Shown one piece after another: positions 1 to 5,348 of a stretch of 5,960 nucleotides of DNA. Position numbers and translations under genes: made by a program. Numbering within the stretch: position 1 is the first letter of the stretch; the number at the start of each line of letters is the position of its first letter. This DNA comes from Oxalobacteraceae bacterium (GTDB lineage Bacteria; Pseudomonadota; Gammaproteobacteria; Burkholderiales; Burkholderiaceae_D), in assembly GCA_947453015.1 (NCBI GenBank), contig CANGFL010000098.1:1-5960 (forward strand). Direction: 5' to 3'. The notes under the pieces are model-generated. The model worked only from the letters and a program-made list of their open reading frames with translations, was not told where the DNA came from and did not search any database.

Positions 1-136
1 CCGATCCTGCGGGGTTATTACCCTCCATCTTTCCAAGAATGATGTTGTTGCGACGAGCAGCATCCTCGCCGGGAATACGCTTTAACTGCACCAGAGGAGT
101 ATTACCGACTAGGTCCTCGATAGTTGGGTATGGCAT
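1..136 (-). CDS. cysM: Cysteine synthase B, N-terminal fragment (cut by left edge)
   Basis: This is the first 45 codons of a PLP-dependent O-acetylserine sulfhydrylase, the cytoplasmic enzyme that makes cysteine from O-acetylserine and sulfide or thiosulfate. The visible protein begins MPYPTIEDLVGNTPLVQLKR and runs to EGNNPAGS. The VGNTPLVQL strand and the EGNNPAGS segment are hallmarks of the CysM/CysK family. EGNNPAGS and the IIL-G-K-M-E spacing favour CysM over CysK. The PLP-binding lysine of the expected following SVKDRPA motif lies just outside the window, so it cannot be checked. Full-length members have about 300 residues. The ATG at 134-136 is chosen because family members start a few residues before the T-I-x-D-x-V-G-N-T-P motif. 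The frame stays open upstream, but that part has no family resemblance. The ribosome-binding site is poor: only a GGA about 12 bases upstream. The gene follows the comEA-like gene at 140 bp. The family call is near certain; CysM versus CysK is slightly less so. Confidence 0.92.
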   Translation of the reverse strand, partial: MPYPTIEDLVGNTPLVQLKRIPGEDAARRNNIILGKMEGNNPAGS

Positions 137-180
137 GTTGAGGTTTATCCGTAATGACAAGGATGAAAACCTGCATTTTA

Positions 181-210
181 ATCCTAGTGACGCTGACAGG
201 CAGACCTCAA
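181..210 (-). promoter_or_regulatory. Candidate promoter for cysM
   Basis: On the minus strand, TTGAGG (205-210) and TAGGAT (181-186) are 18 bp apart, each matching four of six sigma-70 consensus bases. An alternative -10, TAAAAT (175-180), matches five of six but has only a weak -35 partner 17 bp upstream. Either choice puts a start site roughly 30 to 40 bases before the cysM ATG. The spacer coincides with one arm of the hairpin at 187-227. This is a consensus match by eye only. Confidence 0.25.
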
Positions 211-227
211 AAATCTGCCAGCGTCAC
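187..227 (-). repeat. Bulged inverted repeat between comEA-like gene and cysM
   Basis: GTGACGCT (187-194) pairs perfectly with AGCGTCAC (220-227), and GGCAGA (199-204) pairs with TCTGCC (214-219). This gives a 14-bp stem interrupted by a four-base one-sided bulge (195-198), with a nine-base loop. The loop holds TTTTT as read on the minus strand. No T-tract follows the stem on either strand, so it is not a canonical intrinsic terminator. It could stabilise the 3' end of the comEA-like transcript, act in the cysM leader, or be an operator. The pairing is plain in the sequence; its role is unknown. Confidence 0.6.
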
Positions 228-230
228 ACC

Positions 231-256
231 GAGTAATGCCAAGCTCGGAGTAATGC
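231..256. repeat. Direct 9-bp repeat GAGTAATGC
   Basis: GAGTAATGC occurs at 231-239 and again at 248-256, 17 bp start to start, between the comEA-like stop codon and the bulged hairpin. The inverted pentamers CCGAG (229-233) and CTCGG (244-248) overlap the same stretch and could form a small stem. The spacing is somewhat over one and a half helical turns. The arrangement could be a protein-binding site or a trace of a short duplication; nothing more can be said from sequence alone. Confidence 0.4.
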
Positions 257-276
257 TTAAACTGAGCGGGAGCTGA

Positions 277-636
277 TCAGTTTTTTTGCTGGTTAGGCTT
301 AGACGACTCGGCCGACATTTTGGCTGGCTTGGCTGGCTTATCAGCCGACATAGACGGATTTTTCGGCTGACCATTCACCACAAGACCAGCGGCGGAGAGT
401 TTGACTGAATTACGATCACCTATTCCTCGCACGCGCTGCTCCAGATCAGACCAGTCTTTGAAATTGCCATTTTTCTTGCGCTCATCGAGTATGGCCTTTG
501 ATGTGGCTGGCCCTATCCCTGCAATACCATCGAGAGCGGCTTGATCGGCCGTATTAATTTCGACGGCAGCCAACGCTGGCTGAAACGCGAGCAATGCGAA
601 GATCGTTGTAGCGAGTATCAAAATCTTCTTCAACAT
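277..636 (-). CDS. Exported ComEA-like helix-hairpin-helix DNA-binding protein
   Basis: This small ComEA-family protein has 119 residues. Residues 1-23 (two lysines, a hydrophobic core, then PALA) form a typical Sec signal peptide with cleavage after ALA, placing the protein in the periplasm. Residues 25-87 carry the ComEA core: VEINTADQAAL, then the helix-hairpin-helix GIAGIGPATSKAIL (37-50), RKKNGNFKDWSDLEQ, and a second hairpin VRGIGD (69-74). Residues 88-119 are a low-complexity tail rich in K, P, A, S and Q, with the repeats KPAKPAK and MSA. Such domains bind double-stranded DNA without sequence specificity. In competent Gram-negatives, periplasmic ComE/ComEA proteins help pull in transforming DNA; many non-competent species also carry one. 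The ATG at 634-636 is chosen because GGAG (644-647) sits 7 bases upstream and the signal peptide starts there. An 18-codon extension to a TTG at 690 lacks this support. The link to competence is inference. Confidence 0.9.
   Translation of the reverse strand: MLKKILILATTIFALLAFQPALAAVEINTADQAALDGIAGIGPATSKAILDERKKNGNFKDWSDLEQRVRGIGDRNSVKLSAAGLVVNGQPKNPSMSADKPAKPAKMSAESSKPNQQKN
322..339. repeat. 9-bp perfect tandem duplication in the comEA-like gene tail
   Basis: GGCTGGCTT occurs twice in direct succession (322-330 and 331-339), encoding Lys-Pro-Ala twice on the minus strand. It is flanked by two copies of GCCGACAT (311-318 and 344-351), both encoding Met-Ser-Ala. Because the unit is a multiple of three, changes in copy number would lengthen or shorten the disordered C-terminal tail without breaking the frame. 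Confidence 0.7.
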
Positions 637-738
637 GAAATTTCTCCATTTCGATTTAATGAAAGACGGTGCCAGAAATAGCAACGCCAACCCAATTAGA
701 CTGCAATTAAGTTGAAGAAATGATTGAAGAAATTATGA

Positions 739-761
739 TTAATTCGCATGGTGCGAATTAA
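739..761. promoter_or_regulatory. Perfect palindrome, possible operator upstream of the comEA-like gene
   Basis: TTAATTCGCA (739-748) and TGCGAATTAA (752-761) are exact reverse complements around the three-base centre TGG. The stem is A/T-rich outside and CGCA inside, and pairing stops at the next base. No T-tract follows on either strand, so it is not a terminator. Its right arm overlaps the candidate -10 element TTTAAT at 757-762, and a second -10-like CATAAT (minus strand, 732-737) lies just downstream. A symmetric 23-bp site on a promoter fits a dimeric repressor or other helix-turn-helix regulator. The palindrome is directly visible; the operator role is inferred. Confidence 0.5.
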
Positions 762-785
762 ATGTGGAAAGTCCGATAGGCGCAA
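757..785 (-). promoter_or_regulatory. Candidate promoter for the comEA-like gene
   Basis: On the minus strand, TTGCGC (780-785, three of six consensus bases) and TTTAAT (757-762, five of six) are separated by exactly 17 bp. This predicts a start near 750 and a leader of about 115 bases before the ATG at 636. It lies in the 227-bp gap after lapB, where no intrinsic terminator for lapB is visible, so read-through from lapB remains possible. The -35 match is weak. Confidence 0.3.
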
Positions 786-863
786 TGAACGTCTAGAACA
801 AAAGGAAATACAGAGTGATAAAAAGACTGAATGATGGGCGAGAACTGTGAAACGAAGAATGAC

Positions 864-2045
864 TTAGACTTGATTCATCGCTGACAGTTCTTCGCTGCGT
901 CGCGGAGCGTAGCTCTCCCACTGACTACAGCCTGGGCACTGCCAATAAAATTGCTTGGCTTTGAAACCACAATGATTGCAGCGATAGCGCGCCAGCTTTT
1001 GCGCATAGCCACCGACTAGACTCTTAATGAGTGACAGTTCTGCACGACCTTCAGGTGGCGCATCCATCAAGCGAGCTTCAATTAATTTATCCAGACCCAG
1101 CAAAGTAGGAGTGCGACGTAACTCATCACTCACCAACTGATTCGCGCTGCTACTGCCATCGAGTTCCAACACCGCTTTGAATACAACCTCGAGCAAATCA
1201 ATCGAGGGCGCTTCAGAGAGATAGGTTTTTAAGAGGTTCGCACCTTCACGTGAACGACCTACAGCTCGGTAACCATCCATTAGTCGTTGCGCCACGAGCG
1301 CGACATGTGGAACGCTCTGTTGTTCAACACGACGCCAGGCCTGCAATGCGGCCTCGATATCGCCTTTGGCCATCAACGCATCACCAATCAGCATCATCGC
1401 TCTGACATTATTACGGTCATGCACTAAGGCTTTTTCAAGCGTCTGCAGTGCGGCATCGGCACTCACATGAACCAACTCATCCTGCGCTATTTCACAATGA
1501 AATTGAGCGATCTCTTTTTGATAGGCGCCAGCACCAGACATTTGCAACGCTAATGCCGCATCTATAGCGCGCTTCCATTCTTTTTCGCGCTGATAAATTT
1601 CTAATAATGCGCGGCTGGCTTTGTTGTCGTATTGCGTACCCGCTAGCTGATGAAAGGTTTCTTCCGCACGATCGAGCAAACCGGCTTTTAAAAAATCTTG
1701 CCCTAATTCGTACCGAGCCTTACCTGCTACTTCAGCAGACAAATCAGGCCTCGCTAATAAATTTTGATGGACTCGCACGGCACGCTCGATATCACCACGC
1801 TGGCGAAACAAACTGCCTAAGGCGAAATGCAGCTCGGCTGTTTCTGGATCTAACCGCGCAATATCAACAAAGATTTCAATCGCCTTATCAGGATCTTCAT
1901 CTAAAAGCGCATTCAGACCTTTGTAGTAATTGCTAGGCAAGCTACGTGATTCATTAATGACGTGACGTATATCGATACGCGCTGCAATCCAACCGAGCGC
2001 GAAGAATAAGGGAACACCCAGAAGCCACCAGGTTTCGAATTCCAT
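864..2045 (-). CDS. lapB: Lipopolysaccharide assembly protein B, membrane-anchored TPR protein
   Basis: LapB (formerly YciM) is an inner-membrane-anchored cytoplasmic protein. In Escherichia coli it promotes FtsH degradation of LpxC, thereby limiting lipid A synthesis, and is linked to lipopolysaccharide assembly. This copy has 393 residues, against about 389 in E. coli. Residues 4-22 (WWLLGVPLFFALGWIAAR region) are one membrane anchor, followed by the conserved segment ending SLPSNYYKGLNALLDEDPDK. From about residue 38 to 330 the protein is helical tetratricopeptide repeats, clearest at AELHFALGSLFRQRGDIERA. The C-terminus is a rubredoxin-type zinc site: CNHC (356-359) and CPGC (370-373), with all four cysteines present. 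The start is fixed by the membrane anchor; the ribosome-binding site is weak (GGA about 12 bases upstream). lapA ends 26 bp upstream, so the two are almost certainly cotranscribed. The next gene downstream starts 227 bp away, and no strong terminator is seen in that gap. Confidence 0.96.
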   Translation of the reverse strand: MEFETWWLLGVPLFFALGWIAARIDIRHVINESRSLPSNYYKGLNALLDEDPDKAIEIFVDIARLDPETAELHFALGSLFRQRGDIERAVRVHQNLLARPDLSAEVAGKARYELGQDFLKAGLLDRAEETFHQLAGTQYDNKASRALLEIYQREKEWKRAIDAALALQMSGAGAYQKEIAQFHCEIAQDELVHVSADAALQTLEKALVHDRNNVRAMMLIGDALMAKGDIEAALQAWRRVEQQSVPHVALVAQRLMDGYRAVGRSREGANLLKTYLSEAPSIDLLEVVFKAVLELDGSSSANQLVSDELRRTPTLLGLDKLIEARLMDAPPEGRAELSLIKSLVGGYAQKLARYRCNHCGFKAKQFYWQCPGCSQWESYAPRRSEELSAMNQV

Positions 2046-2071
2046 AGGGATGATTTATCCGGCTAGGCAGG

Positions 2072-2395
2072 TCACAGACCCACCTGTTCAATAATACTTT
2101 CTGGAGGTGGTGGTCGATCCCGCACCTGCGCCACGGCGACGGCTTCTTTTTTCTGTTCTTCCGCTTCTTTTTTATACCGAGCCAGTTCGCGACGGTAGCT
2201 CAGTACGGTGGTCACCATCGCCAGCACGCCCATCGCAACTCCACCAATAAAAAACATCAGCAAGAGAATAATAATGGGGGAGCGAGTCTGACTACCCCAG
2301 AAAAAATGCAAGACGACCTCGTCCGTATTTTTCAACGCAAAGTCGAAAAACACGATGAAGAGGGCCAGTGCGATTAAACGAAATAGTAGCTTCAT
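2072..2395 (-). CDS. lapA: Lipopolysaccharide assembly protein A (DUF1049 family)
   Basis: LapA (YciS-type) is a small inner-membrane protein that partners LapB in lipopolysaccharide assembly. It has 107 residues: a first membrane segment at about 3-22 (LLFRLIALALFIVFFDFAL), a short loop with the family-typical NTDEVVLHFFWG (23-34), and a second membrane segment at about 40-66. A charged, probably coiled-coil cytoplasmic stretch follows at about 67-87 (SYRRELARYKKEAEEQKKEA), then a tail with four prolines at 95-98. Size and layout match the family. The ATG at 2393-2395 is chosen because the protein begins MKLLFRL at the first membrane segment, as in relatives. An in-frame extension up to 2473 would run through the probable promoter and has no family support. 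No Shine-Dalgarno sequence is visible before this ATG (the upstream bases are TTGTTTTCCCA). A terminator separates it from ihfB, so it is probably transcribed from its own promoter with lapB. Confidence 0.93.
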   Translation of the reverse strand: MKLLFRLIALALFIVFFDFALKNTDEVVLHFFWGSQTRSPIIILLLMFFIGGVAMGVLAMVTTVLSYRRELARYKKEAEEQKKEAVAVAQVRDRPPPPESIIEQVGL

Positions 2396-2436
2396 TGGGA
2401 AAACAATTTCAGACCATGCTTTCTTGATGTTGCTGA

Positions 2437-2464
2437 ATTGTACGCGAAAAGAAATCAGAGTCTT
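2437..2464 (-). promoter_or_regulatory. Candidate promoter for lapAB
   Basis: On the minus strand, TACAAT (2437-2442) matches five of six -10 bases. The best -35 partner is AAGACT (2459-2464), three of six at 16 bp spacing. The predicted start near 2430 gives a leader of about 35 bases. The location makes sense: it is just downstream of the ihfB terminator and upstream of lapA. In E. coli lapAB responds partly to heat-shock sigma factor, but I see no convincing sigma-32 -10 (CCCCAT type) here. Confidence 0.35.
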
Positions 2465-2486
2465 CCCAAGCACGACAAGCCCGCAT

Positions 2487-2515
2487 AAAAAAACGGCACC
2501 CGCAGGTGCCGTTTT
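2487..2515 (-). terminator. Intrinsic terminator after ihfB
   Basis: Read on the minus strand, this is a GC-rich hairpin followed at once by seven T residues. CGGCACC (2494-2500) pairs with GGTGCCG (2505-2511) around a four-base loop, and four flanking A-T pairs extend the stem to 11 bp. The T-run (2493 down to 2487) partly overlaps the stem foot. The stem also has four T residues on the plus strand, so weak bidirectional function is possible. It starts about 19 bp after the ihfB stop codon and closes the rpsA-ihfB transcript. Confidence 0.92.
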
Positions 2516-2533
2516 CAGGGAAAAACTAGAAAT

Positions 2534-2839
2534 TCAGTCATCCTTGATGGGTTGACCGACCATAGCATCAACCCGCTCCCGCAATTCCTTACCCGGCTTA
2601 AAGTGAGGGACCCGTTTTTCCGGAACCATCACCGTATCACCCGACTTGGGATTACGGCCAATCCTTGGCGGACGACTATTCAATGCAAAACTGCCAAAGC
2701 CACGAATCTCGATGCGCTGCCCAGCAGAGAGCGCATCGGTCATCGCATCAAGCAAGGTCTTGACAGCGAAATCCGCATCTTTGGCCACCAGCTGAGGATA
2801 CCGCTCGGCCAAACGGGCAATCAGCTCCGATTTTGTCAT
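2534..2839 (-). CDS. ihfB: Integration host factor beta subunit
   Basis: IhfB pairs with IhfA to form the nucleoid protein IHF, which bends DNA sharply at specific sites and serves in recombination, replication and transcription. The 101-residue protein has the HU/IHF fold: an N-terminal helical part starting [17 protein letters not shown], then [11 protein letters not shown] (43-53), the DNA-arm tip [13 protein letters not shown] (56-68) with the intercalating proline at 64, and [14 protein letters not shown] (77-90). Glu44 and Arg46 match the beta-subunit positions that give IHF its sequence preference. MTKSELI and the GRNPKSGD arm identify IhfB rather than HU or IhfA. The ATG at 2837-2839 has AGGA (2849-2852) 9 bases upstream, directly after the rpsA stop codon. 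The gap to rpsA is 14 bp, so the two are cotranscribed, an arrangement also found in E. coli. A strong terminator follows. Confidence 0.97.
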   Translation of the reverse strand: MTKSELIARLAERYPQLVAKDADFAVKTLLDAMTDALSAGQRIEIRGFGSFALNSRPPRIGRNPKSGDTVMVPEKRVPHFKPGKELRERVDAMVGQPIKDD

Positions 2840-2853
2840 CAGAGTGATTCCTG

Positions 2854-4566
2854 TCAGGATTTATTGTCTAGCTTGGCTTTCAACAGTGCGCCGAGACTGG
2901 TTGTGCCCGACGAAGCTGAGGTATCTGTCGTCATTTTCTGCATGGCTTCTTGAGTATCTGCACTGTCTTTTGCTTTGATCGACAGTTGAATACCACGTGC
3001 CTTGCGGTCGACGTTCAGAATCATAGTCTCAACCTCATCACCCACTTTTAAGTGAGTACCAGCATCTTCAACGCGGTCACGAGAAATCTCGGAAGCACGC
3101 AGATAGCCTTCGACTTCTTCAGACAACTGAATCACAGCGCCCTTAGGTTCGACTGACTTAACAACACCCGTTACCAAAGCACCTTTGTCATTCATTGCGC
3201 AGTAGTTATTGAACGGATCGCCTTCGAGTTGTTTTACGCCCAGTGAAACGCGCTCGCGCTCAACGTCGATAGCCAACACAACGGCTTCCAGATCATCGCC
3301 CTTTTTGAAACGGCGAACAGCTTCTTCACCTGTTTCAGTCCATGACAAATCGGACAAATGAACCAGACCATCGATGTTGCCTGCCAAACCAATGAAGACA
3401 CCAAAATCAGTGATCGATTTGATTGCGCCAGATACTTTGTCGCCCTTCTTGTGGGAGATAGCAAAATCATCCCAAGGATTAGCTTTGCACTGTTTCATGC
3501 CGAGGCTGATACGACGACGCTCTTCGTCAATCTCCAGAACCATAACTTCCACTTCATCGCCCAACTGCACAACTTTCGAAGGAGCGACGTTTTTATTCGT
3601 CCAATCCATCTCAGAAACGTGCACCAGACCTTCGATACCTTGTTCGACTTCCACGAATGCGCCGTAATCAGTCAGGTTAGTTACCTTGCCGAATAAACGG
3701 GTGCTTTGTGGGTAGCGACGTGACAAGCCTGTCCAAGGATCATCACCCAACTGCTTAACACCCAGCGATACGCGATTTTTTTCTTGATCGTACTTGAGTA
3801 CTTTAGCGGTGATCTCTTGACCAACTGCCAGTACTTCAGACGGATGACGCACACGACGCCATGCCAAATCAGTGATGTGCAACAGACCATCGATACCACC
3901 CAGATCAACGAACGCGCCGTAATCGGTAATGTTCTTAACAACGCCGGTCACGATGGTGCCTTCTTTCAGCGTTTCCATCAGTTTCGCGCGCTCTTCACCC
4001 ATAGAGGCTTCGATCACTGCACGACGTGACAACACAACGTTATTACGTTTACGGTCCAGCTTGATGACACGGAACTCCATGGTCTTGCCTTCGAAAGGCG
4101 TAGTGTCTTTCACAGGACGCGTATCAACCAGCGAACCAGGAAGGAAAGCACGAATGCCATTCGTAAGAACAGTCAGACCACCTTTAACTTTACCGCTGAC
4201 AGTACCAGTAACCAACTCGCCAGACTCCATCGCTTTTTCGAGCGAGAGCCAAGATGCGAGACGCTTAGCTTTGTCACGCGACAGTATGGTGTCACCGAAA
4301 CCATTTTCGAGAGACTCAATAGCAACGCTGACGAAATCACCAATGTTGACTTCGAGTTCGCCATTATCATTTTTGAATTCTTCGATCGGAATAAACGCTT
4401 CGGACTTCAGCCCGGCGTTAACGATCACAAAGTTGTGGTCAAGGCGAACAACTTCCGCCGAAATGACCTCGCCCGAACGCATATCCTGGCGCGACAAAGA
4501 TTCTTCAAACAGAGCGGCAAAACTTTCCATGCCGGAGGATGCGGGGGATTGGGTAGCTATAGACAT
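2854..4566 (-). CDS. rpsA: 30S ribosomal protein S1
   Basis: S1 binds mRNA on the 30S subunit and is needed to start translation on structured or weak-leader messages. The 570-residue protein (E. coli: 557) contains six S1/OB-fold repeats at about 30-98, 115-183, 202-272, 288-359, 374-446 and 461-532. The first two are the diverged ribosome-binding repeats, with motifs [14 protein letters not shown] and [14 protein letters not shown]. Repeats three to five are the regular RNA-binding type, each with TDYGAFV or TDFGVFI and a GLVH/GLLH motif. Repeat six is more diverged ([10 protein letters not shown]). A short disordered tail follows. The ATG at 4564-4566 gives a 12-residue extension before [12 protein letters not shown], usual in betaproteobacterial S1. 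An internal ATG at codon 13 would align with the E. coli start but has no better ribosome-binding site. No Shine-Dalgarno sequence precedes the chosen start. It lies between cmk and ihfB in the conserved order. Confidence 0.98.
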   Translation of the reverse strand: MSIATQSPASSGMESFAALFEESLSRQDMRSGEVISAEVVRLDHNFVIVNAGLKSEAFIPIEEFKNDNGELEVNIGDFVSVAIESLENGFGDTILSRDKAKRLASWLSLEKAMESGELVTGTVSGKVKGGLTVLTNGIRAFLPGSLVDTRPVKDTTPFEGKTMEFRVIKLDRKRNNVVLSRRAVIEASMGEERAKLMETLKEGTIVTGVVKNITDYGAFVDLGGIDGLLHITDLAWRRVRHPSEVLAVGQEITAKVLKYDQEKNRVSLGVKQLGDDPWTGLSRRYPQSTRLFGKVTNLTDYGAFVEVEQGIEGLVHVSEMDWTNKNVAPSKVVQLGDEVEVMVLEIDEERRRISLGMKQCKANPWDDFAISHKKGDKVSGAIKSITDFGVFIGLAGNIDGLVHLSDLSWTETGEEAVRRFKKGDDLEAVVLAIDVERERVSLGVKQLEGDPFNNYCAMNDKGALVTGVVKSVEPKGAVIQLSEEVEGYLRASEISRDRVEDAGTHLKVGDEVETMILNVDRKARGIQLSIKAKDSADTQEAMQKMTTDTSASSGTTSLGALLKAKLDNKS

Positions 4567-4682
4567 AATTTAGAAAGGTTATCCAAACACAGCGGAATTG
4601 CCGCGTATGGGTTAGGTTGTCAGATACCTTGCCGAGCATTGCGCACAGCGAGGCGCCAGAACATCAACGACGACTTCTTACT
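4567..4682 (-). promoter_or_regulatory. rpsA 5' leader, probable S1 autoregulatory region
   Basis: These 116 bases between cmk and rpsA contain no Shine-Dalgarno sequence: the last bases before the ATG are AACCTTTCTAAATT. Short stems are possible, including GCGG (4592-4595) with CCGC (4601-4604) around a five-base loop, and a pairing of AGGT with ACCT slightly upstream. A GGA occurs about 16 bases before the start codon. In E. coli the rpsA leader likewise lacks a proper Shine-Dalgarno; it relies on its fold for efficient initiation and is repressed by free S1. A similar role here is inference from position and from the missing Shine-Dalgarno. I found no convincing promoter in it. Confidence 0.5.
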
Positions 4683-5342
4683 TCAGGGTGCGGGGTGATA
4701 CCAACCCAGTACCTGCTCAACTGCCTGATCAATACTCATATGAGATGTATCGAGCAGCTTCGCTCCTTCAGCTGGTTTTAGCGGTGCAATGGCGCGCTGG
4801 GTATCCCGCTCGTCACGCTCTCGCAAATCCTGCAAAAGGTCTGCCATATTAGCAGAAAAACCTTTGTCAATCAATTGCTTATAGCGTCTTTCTGCCCGTG
4901 CCTCGACGCTCGCTGTCAGGAATACCTTGAGGGGCGCATCAGGAAAAATCACAGTCCCCATGTCACGACCATCAGCGACCAGACCCGGCATACGACGAAA
5001 ATCATGCTGCAACATCACGAGAGCGCTGCGAACTTTAGCCAAAGTGGCAATTTTTGAGGCTGCCACACCGACCGCTTCGGCACGAATATCATTAGAAACT
5101 TCACGGCCTGAGAGCAGTATGCGCTCACCTTCAAAATGAATATCGAGTTTGGCCGCTAACTCTGCCAATGCAGACTCATTCGTCAATTCGATGTTTGCCT
5201 CAAGTGCCGAGAGCGCGGTGAGTCGGTACAGCGCACCTGAATCAAGGAGACCAAAACCTAAATGACTCGCTACTCGGCTAGCGACGGTGCCTTTCCCAGA
5301 AGCAGTCGGACCATCGATAGTGATGACGGGAATAGTGGACAC
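4683..5342 (-). CDS. cmk: Cytidylate (CMP/dCMP) kinase
   Basis: Cmk phosphorylates CMP and dCMP with ATP in the cytoplasm, recycling cytidine nucleotides for RNA, DNA and CDP-activated lipid precursors. The 219-residue protein is of normal bacterial length. It starts with a strand and Walker A loop, [16 protein letters not shown] (6-21, Lys17), followed by LLDSGALYR, the family signature for substrate binding. [15 protein letters not shown] is the conserved Arg-Asp nucleotide-binding segment, and [10 protein letters not shown] with [22 protein letters not shown] is the lid and C-terminal signature. The start codon is GTG at 5340-5342; it gives the expected few residues before the P-loop strand. 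GGAG (5353-5356) lies 10 bases upstream within the last aroA codons. The gap to the aroA stop is only 6 bp, so translation is probably coupled to aroA. The rpsA leader follows downstream. Confidence 0.97.
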   Translation of the reverse strand: MSTIPVITIDGPTASGKGTVASRVASHLGFGLLDSGALYRLTALSALEANIELTNESALAELAAKLDIHFEGERILLSGREVSNDIRAEAVGVAASKIATLAKVRSALVMLQHDFRRMPGLVADGRDMGTVIFPDAPLKVFLTASVEARAERRYKQLIDKGFSANMADLLQDLRERDERDTQRAIAPLKPAEGAKLLDTSHMSIDQAVEQVLGWYHPAP

Positions 5343-5348
5343 GATGTT

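Noticed and set aside
187..227. The inverted repeat as an intrinsic terminator for the comEA-like gene.
   Set aside because: The stem is good but no T-tract follows it on either strand; the only T-run on the minus strand is in the loop.
39..236. A 65-codon plus-strand frame at the left edge.
   Set aside because: It runs antisense to the cysM start and through the bulged hairpin; the minus-strand reading gives a clear CysM N-terminus instead.
637..690. An 18-residue upstream extension of the comEA-like gene from a TTG.
   Set aside because: The internal ATG at 636 has an excellent GGAG ribosome site and begins a textbook signal peptide; the extension would bury it.
1607..1936. A 109-codon plus-strand frame opposite lapB.
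   Set aside because: It is antisense to the TPR region of lapB, and its composition follows from the complementary codons.
2396..2473. A longer lapA with a 26-residue N-terminal extension.
   Set aside because: The extension would be encoded across the probable promoter close behind the ihfB terminator and precedes the usual LapA start at the first membrane segment.
2552..2953. A 133-codon plus-strand frame across ihfB and the end of rpsA.
   Set aside because: It is antisense to two certain genes and spans their junction; no protein-like motif or convincing ribosome site.
3929..4573. A 214-codon open frame on the plus strand opposite rpsA.
   Set aside because: It lies wholly antisense to the highly conserved S1 gene, has serine/threonine/arginine-rich composition typical of a shadow frame, and resembles no family I know.
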